A stretch of 64,000 bases of DNA from an uncultured bacterium (GCA_905215525.1 CAJMQJ010000004.1:62001-126000), one strand, 5' to 3'; positions 33,737 to 45,798 are shown, numbered from the stretch's first letter. Notes: generated by a model from the letters alone, not told the origin. Translations and numbers: made by a program.

Positions 33737-35092
33737 ATGAGCTACACGCAGAAAGTTCTCGACGAGCTCAAGGCCCGCTATCCCGAGCAGCCTGAGTTCA
33801 TCCAGGCCGCGACCGAGATCCTCGGCACCATCCAGCCGGCGCTCGACGCCCATCCCGAGTACGAGGAGGCCGCCCTACTGGAGCGCCTCGTCGAGCCCGA
33901 GCGCATCGTTATGTTCCGTGTTCCCTGGGTCGACGACCAGGGCAAGGTCCAGGTCAACCGCGGTTACCGCGTCGAGTTCAACTCTGCCATTGGGCCCTAC
34001 AAGGGCGGCCTGCGCTTTAACCCGACGGTCACCCTGGGTATGCTCAAGTTCCTGGGTCTGGAGCAGATTCTTAAGAACAGCCTGACCACCCTTCCCATGG
34101 GCGGCGGCAAGGGCGGCTCCGACTTTGACCCCAAGGGCAAGTCCAACAACGAGATCATGCACTTCTGCCAGTCCTTCATGACCGAGCTCTACCGCCACAT
34201 CGGCCCCAACACCGACGTTCCCGCCGGCGACCTGGGCGTTGGCGGCCGCGAGGTTGCCTACATGTTCGGTCAGTACAAGCGCCTGACCAACGAGTGGACC
34301 GGCGTCCTCACCGGCAAGGGCCTCTCCTTTGGCGGCTCGCTCGCCCGTACCGAGGCCACCGGCTACGGCCTGGTCTACTTTGTGGACGAGTACCTCAAGA
34401 GCCGCGGCGAGTCCTTCGGGGGCAAGAACGTCGTCGTTCACGGTTCCGGCAACGTTGCTATCTATGCCGTCCAGAAGGTCTCCCAGCTCGGCGGCAAGGT
34501 GCTGGCCTGCTCCGACACCCACGGCTGGGTCGAGGATCCCGACGGCATCGACTACACCGTGCTCGAGCACGTCTACAACAAGAAGCGCTCCGGCCACGAC
34601 AAGGGCGTTACGCTCGCTATGTACGTCGACGAGAAGCCCAATGCCGTGTGGCACGAGGGCGACGGCCGCGGCGTGTGGCAGCTTCCCTGCGACATCGCGC
34701 TGCCCTGCGCTCGCGAGAACACGCTGCTGCTTGAGGACGCCCAGGCGCTCGTCGCCAACGGCTGCAAGGTGGTCGGCGAGGGCGCGAACATGCCCACGAC
34801 CATCGAGGCCACGACCTACTTCCAGGAGAACGGCGTCGTCTTTATGCCCGGTAAGGCTGCCAACGCCGGCGGCGTGCTCGTGTCCGGCCTGGAGATGAGC
34901 CAGAACGCCGAGCACCTGTCCTGGACCTTCGAGGAGGTCGACGGCAAGCTCGAACAGCTCATGCGCGGCATGTTCCACAACGTGGACGACACCGCCAAGG
35001 AGTACGGCGAGGAGGGCAACTTTGTCATGGGCGCCAACATCGCCGGCTTCCTGAAGGTCGCCGACGCCATGCTCGCCCAGGGTGTCTGCTAG
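33737..35092 (+). CDS. gdhA: Glutamate dehydrogenase (hexameric, NADP type)
   Basis: A 451-residue hexameric GDH interconverting 2-oxoglutarate plus ammonia and glutamate. The substrate-binding region is FNSAIGPYKGGLRF and the catalytic lysine region is LPMGGGKGGSDFDPKG. The dinucleotide fold carries VVHGSGNVAIYA. The length fits the 450-residue class that usually uses NADPH for ammonia assimilation; coenzyme choice is inferred. The start is ATG 33737 after GGAGGAAGC. Codon bias is strong, as in highly expressed genes. It has its own terminator. Confidence 0.93.
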   Translation: MSYTQKVLDELKARYPEQPEFIQAATEILGTIQPALDAHPEYEEAALLERLVEPERIVMFRVPWVDDQGKVQVNRGYRVEFNSAIGPYKGGLRFNPTVTLGMLKFLGLEQILKNSLTTLPMGGGKGGSDFDPKGKSNNEIMHFCQSFMTELYRHIGPNTDVPAGDLGVGGREVAYMFGQYKRLTNEWTGVLTGKGLSFGGSLARTEATGYGLVYFVDEYLKSRGESFGGKNVVVHGSGNVAIYAVQKVSQLGGKVLACSDTHGWVEDPDGIDYTVLEHVYNKKRSGHDKGVTLAMYVDEKPNAVWHEGDGRGVWQLPCDIALPCARENTLLLEDAQALVANGCKVVGEGANMPTTIEATTYFQENGVVFMPGKAANAGGVLVSGLEMSQNAEHLSWTFEEVDGKLEQLMRGMFHNVDDTAKEYGEEGNFVMGANIAGFLKVADAMLAQGVC

Positions 35093-35116
35093 ATTCAGCT
35101 CGACATAGCATTGATG

Positions 35117-35149
35117 AGGCTCCCAGCTATTTCGGCTGGGGGCCTTTTT
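35117..35149 (+). terminator. gdhA terminator
   Basis: AGGCTCCCAGC and GCTGGGGGCCT flank a 7-base loop, followed by a T run; it lies 25 bases after the stop. Confidence 0.88.
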
Positions 35150-35224
35150 CTGTGGCGGCGAGGGTCGTGCGTCCTCGTTTGGTACACTAAGAGGTACTGG
35201 ACAAGTGAAGAGATGGGGGAGAAC

Positions 35225-36127
35225 GTGCTCAAGTTCGGTACCTACGTCCGTGTTGGAAACGCGGCCGAAGCCTATGAGCTCTTGCAGAAGAACCGCAACA
35301 ACAAGATTGTGGGCGGCGGCATCTGGATGCGCCTGGGATCGCGTCGCGTGGCGACGGCGATTGACCTTTCGGCCTGCGGACTCGATCAGATCGAGGAGAC
35401 CGAGACCGAGTTTCGCATCGGTGCCATGTGCACCCTGCGCCAGCTCGAGTGCCATGCCGAGCTCAACGCGCTCGTCAACAACGTATTTGAGTTTGCCGTT
35501 CACGACATCGTGGGCGTGCAGCTTCGCAATACCGCCACGGTGGGTGGCAGCATCTACGGCCGCTTTGGTTTTTCGGACGTGCTTTCCGCCTTCCTCGCGC
35601 TCGATTCCTATGTTGAGCTGACGGGCGCCGGCCGCGTGCCGCTCGCCGAGTTTGTGAACATGGGCTATGTGCGCGACGTGATCGAGCGCGTCGTGGTCGT
35701 TAAGCACGATTACCGCGCGAGCTACGAGGCCGTGCGCAAGGCCGCGACCGACTTCCCCTCTCTAAACGTTACCGCCGCCTGGTGGGATAACAGCTGGCAT
35801 GTCACCGTGGGTGCCCGCCCGCTGCGTGCGACCCTGCTGCAGGGCGAGGCATGCGGCCTCGAGAGCGAACAGCCTTCCGAGGACGAGCTGCGCGCCCTGG
35901 CCGCGTCCGTGCGCGCGCTGAGCTATGGCACCAACATGTGGGGCTCGGCCGAGTACCGCCGCCGCATCTCGGCCCCGCTGGCGATTCAGGCCGTGCGCCG
36001 CGCCGCCGGCATCGAGCTTTCGGCCGCGCTTGCCCGCGAGCTCGAGGGCGTGCAGATTCCCAAGCACGCCACGGACGAGTATTCCTGCCGCCGCGTGCCC
36101 GGCGTCGATTCTAGCGAGGTGCGCTAA
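35225..36127 (+). CDS. Molybdenum hydroxylase FAD-binding subunit
   Basis: A 300-residue CoxM/XdhB-type subunit passing electrons from the Fe-S/Mo subunit to FAD. The FAD motifs are KIVGGGIWMRLG (about residues 26-37) and TVGGSIYGRFG, with a CO-dehydrogenase flavoprotein C-terminal domain. Relatives begin MLK(F/I), matching the GTG start at 35225; an ATG at 35213 is possible, but its GGGGGAG serves better as the ribosome site. The stop overlaps the next gene's start region, so both are cotranscribed. It is likely a purine or related N-heterocycle dehydrogenase; the substrate is unknown. Confidence 0.87.
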   Translation: MLKFGTYVRVGNAAEAYELLQKNRNNKIVGGGIWMRLGSRRVATAIDLSACGLDQIEETETEFRIGAMCTLRQLECHAELNALVNNVFEFAVHDIVGVQLRNTATVGGSIYGRFGFSDVLSAFLALDSYVELTGAGRVPLAEFVNMGYVRDVIERVVVVKHDYRASYEAVRKAATDFPSLNVTAAWWDNSWHVTVGARPLRATLLQGEACGLESEQPSEDELRALAASVRALSYGTNMWGSAEYRRRISAPLAIQAVRRAAGIELSAALARELEGVQIPKHATDEYSCRRVPGVDSSEVR

Positions 36128-38958
36128 TGGCTGCCAAACTCATCGATCTTTCCTTTACGCTCAACGGCCGCAAAGTCAAGGTTCAGATTGCCCCCGACAC
36201 CATGCTCTTTGCGCTGCTGCGCGAGCAGGGCTGCGCGTCGGTGCGCTGTGCCTGCGAGACCACCAACTGCGGCCTGTGCACGGTGTGGCTCGATGGCGAC
36301 CCGGTGCTGAGCTGCTCGGTTCCCGCCGCCCGTGTTGAGGGCCGCTCGGTCACCACGCTCGAGGGCCTCAAGGCCGAGTCTGAGGCGCTCGCCCGTGCGA
36401 TGGCTGCCGAAGGCGCTGAGCAGTGCGGTTTTTGCGCCCCCGGCCTCATCATGAACGTGCTGGCGCTCGCCCGCGCCGCCAAGGAGGACCCGAGCCTCGT
36501 CGCCACGCGCGAGGAGCTCTCGCGCCAGCTGGCCGGCAACCTCTGCCGCTGCAGCGGCTACGAGAGCCAGCTGCGCGCCATCGTCCGCTTCCTTAACGAG
36601 TCCGGCGTGCAGGTGGGCTTTGAGATGCCCGAGCTGCCGGTCAACGACACTAGCTGCGACGGTGTCTCGTACAAGCAGATCACCCATAAGCAGCCTAAGA
36701 AGGACTCGAAGGCCCTGCTCGAGGGCCGTCCCGTCTACACGGGCGATATGGTGCCCGCCGGCGCGCTCATCGTTAAGCTCAAGCGCAGCCCGTATGCCCG
36801 CGCCAAGATCTGCTCCATCGACACGTCTCGCGCCCTGAAGGTGCCGGGCGTCGTGGGAGTCTACACCTATGAGGACGTGCCCAAGCGCCGCTTTACCATC
36901 GCCGGTCAGAGCTATCCGCAGCCGAGTCCCTACGACCGCTTGATCCTCGAGAACCTCGTCCGTTACCAAAACGAAGAGGTGGCGATCGTCGCCGCCGAGA
37001 CCGAGGAGGCCGCAGACAAGGCGCTCAAGCTCATCAAGGTCGACTACGAGGTGCTCGAGCCCCTGCTCGACTTTACCCAGGCGCTCGATAACGACATCGT
37101 GGTCCACCCCGAGGGCGACGTGACCTTTATGTTCCCGCAGGGCGGCGATGTCCCGCGCAACCTGGTGTGCAGCGGTACCAGCGATTTTGGCGACCTTGAC
37201 GAGGCCTTCGCCCAGAGCGACATCGTCTTTGAGCGCACCTACACCAGCCAGGCCACGCAGACCGCGCCCATGGAGACCTTCCGTGCCTTCGCGACGACTG
37301 ACGCATTCGGACGCATCTCGGTGACCACCTCTACGCAGGTGCCCTTCCACGTGCGCCGCATGGTCGCGCAGTCGCTCGACATTCCGCAGTCGCAGGTGCA
37401 GGTCATTAAGCCGCGCATCGGCGGTGGCTTTGGCTCCAAGCAGACGGGCTGCTGCGAGATCTTCGTTGCGTTTGTGACGCAGCAGACCGGCCGTCCGAGC
37501 TACTGCTGCTACACCCGTGAGGAGACCATCACTGCGGGCAACTCGCGCCACCAGATGCAGATGACCGTTAAGCTGGGCGCCATGAACGACGGCACCATCA
37601 CGGCCATCGACCTGCACACGCTGTCCAACGCCGGCGCCTATGGCGAGCACGCCACCACGACGATCGGCCTTTCGGGCCACAAGAGCCTGCCCATCTACAA
37701 CCACGTGAAGGCGAGCCGCTTTAGCTGGGACGCCGTCTACACCAATACCAACCGTGGCGGTGCGTATCGTGGCTACGGTGCCACCCAGGGCCAGTTTGCC
37801 GTGGAGAGCGCCGTCAACGAGCTCGCCGACATGCTGCACATGGACCCCGCCGACCTGCGCCTTAAGAACATCGTGCGCGAGGGCGAGATCATGCCGCAGT
37901 ACTACAACGAGAGGCTCAACGCCTGCGCGCTCGACCGCTGCCTGCTGCGCGCGATGGATATGATCGGTTGGCGCGATAAGCCGCTGGCCGTCGATCTGGG
38001 CGACCGCGTGCGCGCCCTGGGCTGCGCGCTCACCATGCAGGGCTCGGGCATTTCCAACGTGGACATCGCCGGCATCGACATGCGCCTGGAAGAGGACGGC
38101 TTCATTACCATCGGCACCGGCGCCACCGATAACGGCATGGGCGTCGACACGATCCTGGCGCAGATTGCCGCCGAGGAGCTGGGCGTGGAGAGCTCGCTGA
38201 TCGTGGTGCGCGGCGTGGACACCGACGTGTCGCCGTTCGACGCCGGCTCGTACGCGAGCTCTGGTACCTACGTGACGGGCCTTGCCGCCAAGAACGCCGC
38301 GACCGAGCTGCGCGAGAAGATTTGCGCCAAGGCCGCTCAGATGTGGGACGTTGACGCCGCCGACGTGGTCTTCGACGGCCAGTACGTGCGCCTGTCCGAC
38401 GAGCGTGCCGCTCGTGAGCAGAACCGCTACCTCACGCTGCGCGAATTTGCCAACCTATGCGTCAAGAACATCGCGGGCGGCGACGCGCTGACCTCGCACG
38501 CCTCTGCCTGCCTGCCCGTTTCGCCCCCGCCGTTTATGGCCGGCATTGCCGAGGTCGAGGTCGACAAGGCCACCGGCAAGGTGACCGTGGTGGACTACGC
38601 GGCGGCCGTCGACTGCGGCACCGTGATCAACGAGGCGCTCGCGCGCGTCCAGGCCGAGGGCGGCATTGCCCAGGGTATCGGTCATGCGCTCTACGAGATC
38701 GTCGAGCACGACGACCGTGGCCGCCTGCGCACCGGCAACTTTATGAGCTACAAGCTGCCCACGCGCCTGGATATCGGCAGCATTCGCGTGGCCTTTGAGC
38801 CGAGCTACGAGCCGACGGGTCCGTTTGGCGCCAAGTCGATCGGCGAGGTCGTCATCAACACGCCGCTCGCCGCCGTGGCCTCGGCCGTCGCACACGCCAC
38901 CGGCCACCAGGTGCGCTCGCTGCCCATCACACCGGAGAAGGCTCTGCTGGGGGAGTAG
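36127..38958 (+). CDS. Molybdenum hydroxylase, 2Fe-2S domain fused to Mo-binding subunit
   Basis: A 943-residue xanthine dehydrogenase-family protein. Residues 1-160 are the ferredoxin and helical 2Fe-2S domains, with CACETTNCGLC, CGFC and CRC cluster ligands. The Mo domains run from about residue 200, with IGGGFGSKQ, NRGGAYRGYGATQGQ and GAKSIGEV near the end (likely catalytic Glu907). In classic bacterial enzymes the 2Fe-2S and Mo parts are separate chains; this fusion is the form often seen in anaerobes. The Mo domain's surroundings (modABC, moeA, selD) suggest a selenium-dependent hydroxylase acting on purines or similar rings, but no Se-ligand is encoded in the chain. ATG 36127 overlaps the FAD gene stop. 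Confidence 0.9.
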   Translation: MAAKLIDLSFTLNGRKVKVQIAPDTMLFALLREQGCASVRCACETTNCGLCTVWLDGDPVLSCSVPAARVEGRSVTTLEGLKAESEALARAMAAEGAEQCGFCAPGLIMNVLALARAAKEDPSLVATREELSRQLAGNLCRCSGYESQLRAIVRFLNESGVQVGFEMPELPVNDTSCDGVSYKQITHKQPKKDSKALLEGRPVYTGDMVPAGALIVKLKRSPYARAKICSIDTSRALKVPGVVGVYTYEDVPKRRFTIAGQSYPQPSPYDRLILENLVRYQNEEVAIVAAETEEAADKALKLIKVDYEVLEPLLDFTQALDNDIVVHPEGDVTFMFPQGGDVPRNLVCSGTSDFGDLDEAFAQSDIVFERTYTSQATQTAPMETFRAFATTDAFGRISVTTSTQVPFHVRRMVAQSLDIPQSQVQVIKPRIGGGFGSKQTGCCEIFVAFVTQQTGRPSYCCYTREETITAGNSRHQMQMTVKLGAMNDGTITAIDLHTLSNAGAYGEHATTTIGLSGHKSLPIYNHVKASRFSWDAVYTNTNRGGAYRGYGATQGQFAVESAVNELADMLHMDPADLRLKNIVREGEIMPQYYNERLNACALDRCLLRAMDMIGWRDKPLAVDLGDRVRALGCALTMQGSGISNVDIAGIDMRLEEDGFITIGTGATDNGMGVDTILAQIAAEELGVESSLIVVRGVDTDVSPFDAGSYASSGTYVTGLAAKNAATELREKICAKAAQMWDVDAADVVFDGQYVRLSDERAAREQNRYLTLREFANLCVKNIAGGDALTSHASACLPVSPPPFMAGIAEVEVDKATGKVTVVDYAAAVDCGTVINEALARVQAEGGIAQGIGHALYEIVEHDDRGRLRTGNFMSYKLPTRLDIGSIRVAFEPSYEPTGPFGAKSIGEVVINTPLAAVASAVAHATGHQVRSLPITPEKALLGE

Positions 38959-38982
38959 CGGGTCATCTAACAAGTCGTAGTT

Positions 38983-39014
38983 GGCGGGACGGGACAACTC
39001 GCCCCGCCTTTTGC
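38983..39014 (+). terminator. Terminator of molybdenum hydroxylase operon
   Basis: GGCGGG and CCCGCC flank a loop with a further weak stem, followed by TTTT; it lies 24 bases after the stop. Confidence 0.65.
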
Positions 39015-39098
39015 ACTCGTGGTGAGGTCGTGAGCCTGTAAAAGGTGTGCGTGCGCTTGTCGTTCGTATCTGCTATCATTCCTAGTCTGTGCGCTCAT

Positions 39099-39182
39099 GC
39101 GGGCGTGGCGGAATTGGTAGACGCGCCAGATTTAGGTTCTGGTGGGATTCCCGTGAAGGTTCGAGTCCTTTCGCCCGCACCA
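39099..39182 (+). tRNA. tRNA-Leu(TAG)
   Basis: A class II tRNA of 84 bases: acceptor GCGGGCG/CGCCCGC, anticodon stem CCAGA/TCTGG with loop TTTAGGT (anticodon TAG), a long variable arm, T loop TTCGAGT, and encoded CCA. Confidence 0.95.
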
Positions 39183-39273
39183 ACGCATCTGCGTCGGCTC
39201 TGGCCGTCGCGACACTTTGTTGCATAAAGGTACCAGCACCTCAGATAAGCTGGGCAGTATGAGGAGGAACGTG

Positions 39274-40572
39274 TTGAACATCACCGCTTCTGACGTCAAG
39301 GACGCCAAGCTCACCGCTACGGTCACCATCCCGGCCGCCGACGTCGACGCCGCGATCAAGAAGGCCTACAAGGACACCGCCAAGAAGTACCGCTTCCCGG
39401 GCTTCCGTGCCGGTAAGGCTCCCCGTCCGGTCATCGACTCCGCTCTTGGCGCCGAGGCTACCCTCGCTCAGGCCACCAACGACCTGATCGCCGCCAACGA
39501 GCCCGCCGTCCTCAACGAGCTGGACATCGTCCCCACCAAGAACGGTGACTACAAGGAGCTCGACCTCGCCAAGGATCACGAGGACTACACCTACACCGTC
39601 GAGTTCTCTCTGCGTCCTGCTGCTGAGCTCTCCTCCTTCGACGCTGTCGAGATCGAGATGCCCCCTGCGGAGGTCACCGAGTCCGAGATCAACAACCAGG
39701 TCGAGATGCTCCTCAACTACCGTGCCACCTTCGAGGACGTCGAGGGTCGCGCCGTCGAGGCTGACGACTATGTGACCGTCGACCTCAAGGCCGTCGAGAA
39801 CGCCGACAACTTTGCCGCCGAGGGTCGCATGCTCATCGCCGGTAGCGACAGCAACCCCAAGGAGTTCAACGAGGCCCTGATCGGCGCTAACGTTGACGAC
39901 GTCAAGACCGTCACCTGGACCGACGAGGTCGAGGAGGGCGAGGAGGCCGAGACCCACACCGTCGAGGTCACCGTCAAGGGCATCAAGGTCCGCAACACCC
40001 CCGAGCTCACCGACGAGCTTGTCAAGTCCGACTTCGGCTTCGACAGCATCGACGCCATGCGCGACGCCATCAAGATCGAGATCGAGCAGGACAAGGCTTC
40101 CCGCCTGCCGGCCGAGAAGGAGAACCGTTGCGTCTCCGCTCTCGCCGAGCGTCTGCAGCTCGACGAGATGGACGCCGACTACGAGCAGTCCGTCTTTGAG
40201 GAGCTTGGCCAGAACTTCCTGTCCAACCTCGCTGCCCGCGGCATGACGCTGGACACCTGGCTGCCCGCTTCCGGCCTGACCATGGAGCAGTTCATCGGCG
40301 ACCTGCATAAGCAGGCCAACGACGTTGCCCGTGAGTCCCTGGCTCTGGACGCCCTCGCCCGTGAGCTCAAGATTGAGGTCACCGAGGACGACATCAACGC
40401 CGAGTTCGAGAAGGCCGGCGTCAAGGACGTCGAGGCTTCCAAGGCCGAGTTCATCGCCGATGGCCGCATGCCTGCCGTCCGTGAGTCCATCCGTCGCTCC
40501 AAGGCCGTCGATCACCTGGTCGAGAACGCCAAGGTGACCGAGGTCGACGAGACCGCCAAGGACGCCGAGTAA
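39274..40572 (+). CDS. tig: Trigger factor (ribosome-bound chaperone, PPIase)
   Basis: A 432-residue trigger factor that binds at the ribosomal exit and protects nascent chains. The N-terminal ribosome-binding domain has the signature region YRFPGFRAGKAPRPVI. A peptidyl-prolyl isomerase domain follows at about residues 150-240 (GRAVEADDYVTVDL), and the long helical C-terminal arm domain ends in an acidic tail. I choose TTG 39274 (MNITASD), six bases after GAGGAGG; ATG 39259 overlaps that site. clpP and clpX follow, the usual order. Codon bias is strong. Confidence 0.93.
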   Translation: MNITASDVKDAKLTATVTIPAADVDAAIKKAYKDTAKKYRFPGFRAGKAPRPVIDSALGAEATLAQATNDLIAANEPAVLNELDIVPTKNGDYKELDLAKDHEDYTYTVEFSLRPAAELSSFDAVEIEMPPAEVTESEINNQVEMLLNYRATFEDVEGRAVEADDYVTVDLKAVENADNFAAEGRMLIAGSDSNPKEFNEALIGANVDDVKTVTWTDEVEEGEEAETHTVEVTVKGIKVRNTPELTDELVKSDFGFDSIDAMRDAIKIEIEQDKASRLPAEKENRCVSALAERLQLDEMDADYEQSVFEELGQNFLSNLAARGMTLDTWLPASGLTMEQFIGDLHKQANDVARESLALDALARELKIEVTEDDINAEFEKAGVKDVEASKAEFIADGRMPAVRESIRRSKAVDHLVENAKVTEVDETAKDAE

Positions 40573-40648
40573 TTCTCGCCACCTTGTCCACGAGCGCATG
40601 CATGCGCCCGTGATGGGGTAAAGTTATAAGCCGGTTATCCGGTTGCTT

Positions 40649-40694
40649 CGTACGGTGCCAGCCAATGCATAGCATGCGGGCACCGTACGTTTAT
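40649..40694 (+). terminator. Hairpin between tig and clpP
   Basis: CGTACGGTGCC and GGCACCGTACG (11 bp, perfect) enclose a 19-base loop and are followed by TTTATC. It may partly terminate tig transcription before clpPX, or act as a processing site. Confidence 0.6.
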
Positions 40695-40735
40695 CTAGAA
40701 CCAATTTGGTCCGCAAGAGAGAAATGGAGATGCGT

Positions 40736-41356
40736 ATGATCGCTAAGTTCGATTCCGCCCTCGTGCCATACGTTATCGAGCAGACGCCGCGCGGCGAGCG
40801 CAGCTACGATATCTATTCGCGCCTGCTCAACGATCGCATCATCTTCTTGGGCGAGGAGATCAACTCCGTCAGCGCCAACCTGGTCGTTGCCCAGCTACTG
40901 CATCTTGAGAGCCAGGATGCCGAGAAGGATATCTCGCTCTACATCAATTCGCCCGGCGGCGAGGTTTACTCCGGCCTGGCGATTCTTGACACCATGAACT
41001 TTATCAAGCCGCAGGTCTCCACCATCTGCGTCGGTATGGCTGCGTCCATGGCCGCCGTGCTGCTTTCGGCTGGCGCCAAGGGCAAGCGCTTCTGCCTGCC
41101 GCACTCCAAGGTCATGATTCACCAGCCCAGCGGCGGTGCCCAGGGCCAGCAGACCGAGATCGAGATCGTTGCCGAGGAGATCAAGAAGACCCGTCGCGAG
41201 CTCAACCAGATCCTGTCCGATGCCTCGGGCCAGCCCATCGAGAAGGTCCAGGCCGATACCGAGCGCGACAACTACCTGACCGCTGCCGAGGCCCTCGACT
41301 ACGGCCTGATTGACCGTATCGTCACCTCTCGCGATCTCGCCGCGAAGGACGCCTAG
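40736..41356 (+). CDS. clpP: ATP-dependent Clp protease proteolytic subunit
   Basis: A 206-residue serine peptidase forming the barrel that degrades proteins fed by ClpX. The catalytic Ser is in VGMAASMAAVLL, the His in SKVMIHQPSGG, and the Asp lies in the ERDNYLTAAEAL region. The start is ATG 40736, with GGAG six bases upstream; two earlier in-frame ATGs overlap the ribosome site. clpX begins one base after the stop. Confidence 0.95.
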   Translation: MIAKFDSALVPYVIEQTPRGERSYDIYSRLLNDRIIFLGEEINSVSANLVVAQLLHLESQDAEKDISLYINSPGGEVYSGLAILDTMNFIKPQVSTICVGMAASMAAVLLSAGAKGKRFCLPHSKVMIHQPSGGAQGQQTEIEIVAEEIKKTRRELNQILSDASGQPIEKVQADTERDNYLTAAEALDYGLIDRIVTSRDLAAKDA

Positions 41357-41357
41357 G

Positions 41358-42764
41358 ATGGCAGGAAACATGCAGGACAACTTTGACGAGAACGGCAACC
41401 CCATCCGCTGCTCCTTCTGCGGAAAAGAGCAGGGCCAGGTCCGACGCCTCGTAAAGGGCCCGACCAACATCTTTATCTGTGACGAGTGCGTCGCCGCCTG
41501 CTCCGAGATTCTGGAGGAGTCGCTGGCTTCGGACTTTATGGACGCTGCCCGCAATGGCAAGCTGCCGGGCTTCCTCAATGACCACGGCCAGGCTGCCGGG
41601 CAGCCCGCTGTGGACCCCGAGACCGAGGGCTTTGAGCTCGAGGACGACCGCCAGGTCATCACGCACGTGCCGACGCCGCACGAGATCTATGACGAGCTTT
41701 CGGCTTATGTCATGGGCCAAGAGGACGCCAAGCGCGCCATGTCGGTTGCCGTGTACAACCACTATCGTCGCGTGATCGAGGGCGGTGCTGCGCTTTCGGC
41801 CTTTGACGACGGTTTGGACTCGCAGCTTGACGATGACATGGACGAGGTGGAGCTCGCCAAGTCCAACATCCTGCTGCTCGGTCCCACCGGTACCGGCAAG
41901 ACCCTGTTGGCCCAGACGCTCGCGCGCATCCTCGAGGTGCCGTTTGCCATCGCCGATGCCACCGCGCTCACCGAGGCTGGTTACGTTGGCGAGGACGTGG
42001 AGAACATCCTGCTCAAGCTCATCAATGCTGCCGATGGCGACATTGAGCGCGCTCAGGTGGGCATTATCTACGTGGACGAGATTGACAAGATTGCCCGCAA
42101 GGCCGAGAACCTCTCCATTACCCGCGATGTCTCGGGCGAGGGTGTGCAGCAGGCGCTGCTTAAGATTCTTGAGGGCACGGTGGCCAGCGTTCCGCCTACC
42201 GGTGGCCGCAAGCATCCCCAGCAGGAGCTGCTGCAGATCGACACGACTAACATCCTGTTTATCTGCGGCGGTGCCTTTGTGGGTCTGGACAAGATCATCG
42301 CCGACCGCGTGGGCAACAAGGGCGTGGGCTTTAACTCCGAGATCGCCGGCCCCACCTCGGTCGACGAGAACGACCTGCTGCGTCAGGTGCTCCCGCAGGA
42401 CCTCAACGCCTTTGGCATGATCCCCGAGTTCGTGGGCCGTACGCCCGTTGTCACCCAGACGCAGGCGCTCGACGAGGACGACCTGGTGTCGATTCTGACC
42501 GAGCCCAAGAACGCCGTGGTGCGTCAGTACCGCAAGATGTTCCAGCTCGAGGACGTTGAGCTTGAGTTTGAGGCCGCGGCCCTTCACGAGATCGCCCGTA
42601 TGGCGCTCGCCCGCAAGACCGGCGCCCGCGGCCTGCGTTCCATCTGCGAGGACGTGCTTCAGCAGACGATGTTCGACCTCCCCAGCGAGGAGGGTGTCGC
42701 CAAGGTCATCGTGACCGAAGCGGCGGTTAAGGGCGAAGAACAGCCCCAACGCATCTACGGGTAA
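41358..42764 (+). CDS. clpX: ClpX AAA+ unfoldase
   Basis: A 468-residue unfoldase partner of ClpP. The N-terminal zinc-binding domain has CSFCGKEQ and CDECVAAC. The AAA+ core has Walker A GPTGTGKT, Walker B IIYVDEIDKIA and the pore-loop/RKH region GGRKHPQQE. A roughly 25-residue acidic insertion (FDDGLDSQLDDDMDEVE) lies before Walker A. The ATG is one base after the clpP stop, so the genes are coupled. Confidence 0.95.
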   Translation: MAGNMQDNFDENGNPIRCSFCGKEQGQVRRLVKGPTNIFICDECVAACSEILEESLASDFMDAARNGKLPGFLNDHGQAAGQPAVDPETEGFELEDDRQVITHVPTPHEIYDELSAYVMGQEDAKRAMSVAVYNHYRRVIEGGAALSAFDDGLDSQLDDDMDEVELAKSNILLLGPTGTGKTLLAQTLARILEVPFAIADATALTEAGYVGEDVENILLKLINAADGDIERAQVGIIYVDEIDKIARKAENLSITRDVSGEGVQQALLKILEGTVASVPPTGGRKHPQQELLQIDTTNILFICGGAFVGLDKIIADRVGNKGVGFNSEIAGPTSVDENDLLRQVLPQDLNAFGMIPEFVGRTPVVTQTQALDEDDLVSILTEPKNAVVRQYRKMFQLEDVELEFEAAALHEIARMALARKTGARGLRSICEDVLQQTMFDLPSEEGVAKVIVTEAAVKGEEQPQRIYG

Positions 42765-42785
42765 ACCTGCCAAAAACGTGCTTGC

Positions 42786-42824
42786 AAATAGCCTCCGACC
42801 ATCCGCGGTCGGAGGCTATTTTAT
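42786..42824 (+). terminator. clpX terminator
   Basis: AATAGCCTCCGACC and GGTCGGAGGCTATT form 14-bp perfect arms with a 6-base loop and a trailing T-rich run. Confidence 0.9.
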
Positions 42825-42915
42825 ATATACGCAAAACACCCAACTACCTGTGTTATTCTGTGTGTTTGGTTAAGCCTCAGCGAAGTCATATCAGACTGAA
42901 GTAATCGATACCTAA

Positions 42916-43028
42916 GGCGCGTCCGCCTGCTTGGTTTTCGTAGATTCCGCACGAGCCGAAGAGCACTTAATGTGCTCTTCGTGCGAGCCAGGACCTGACC
43001 GAGCGAAAACCAAGCAGGTGGACACGCC
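42916..43028. repeat. Nested palindromic leader upstream of valS
   Basis: Two 25-base outer arms (GGCGCGTCCGCCTGCTTGGT... and its partner at 43004-43028) match at 23 positions. They enclose an inner stem, GAAGAGCAC/GTGCTCTTC, extended by GCAC/GTGC. The element ends 20 bases before valS and would lie in its mRNA. It may be a repetitive element or a regulatory leader; the right arm slightly resembles a T-box (GGTGGACACGCC) but lacks the true consensus. Confidence 0.65.
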
Positions 43029-43048
43029 GGCGGGACAGGGAGAGATAT

Positions 43049-45745
<2,697 letters not shown>

Positions 45746-45798
45746 GTCTAACTTGGGGGCGCGTCCCGATGCTTTGCTCTCCGCTGCGGACACCTATT

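Noticed and set aside
42916..43028. T-box riboswitch upstream of valS
   Set aside because: The right arm GGTGGACACGCC differs at several positions from the GGUGGNACCGCG core, and no clear stem I or terminator/antiterminator pair is visible. Kept only as a structured leader.
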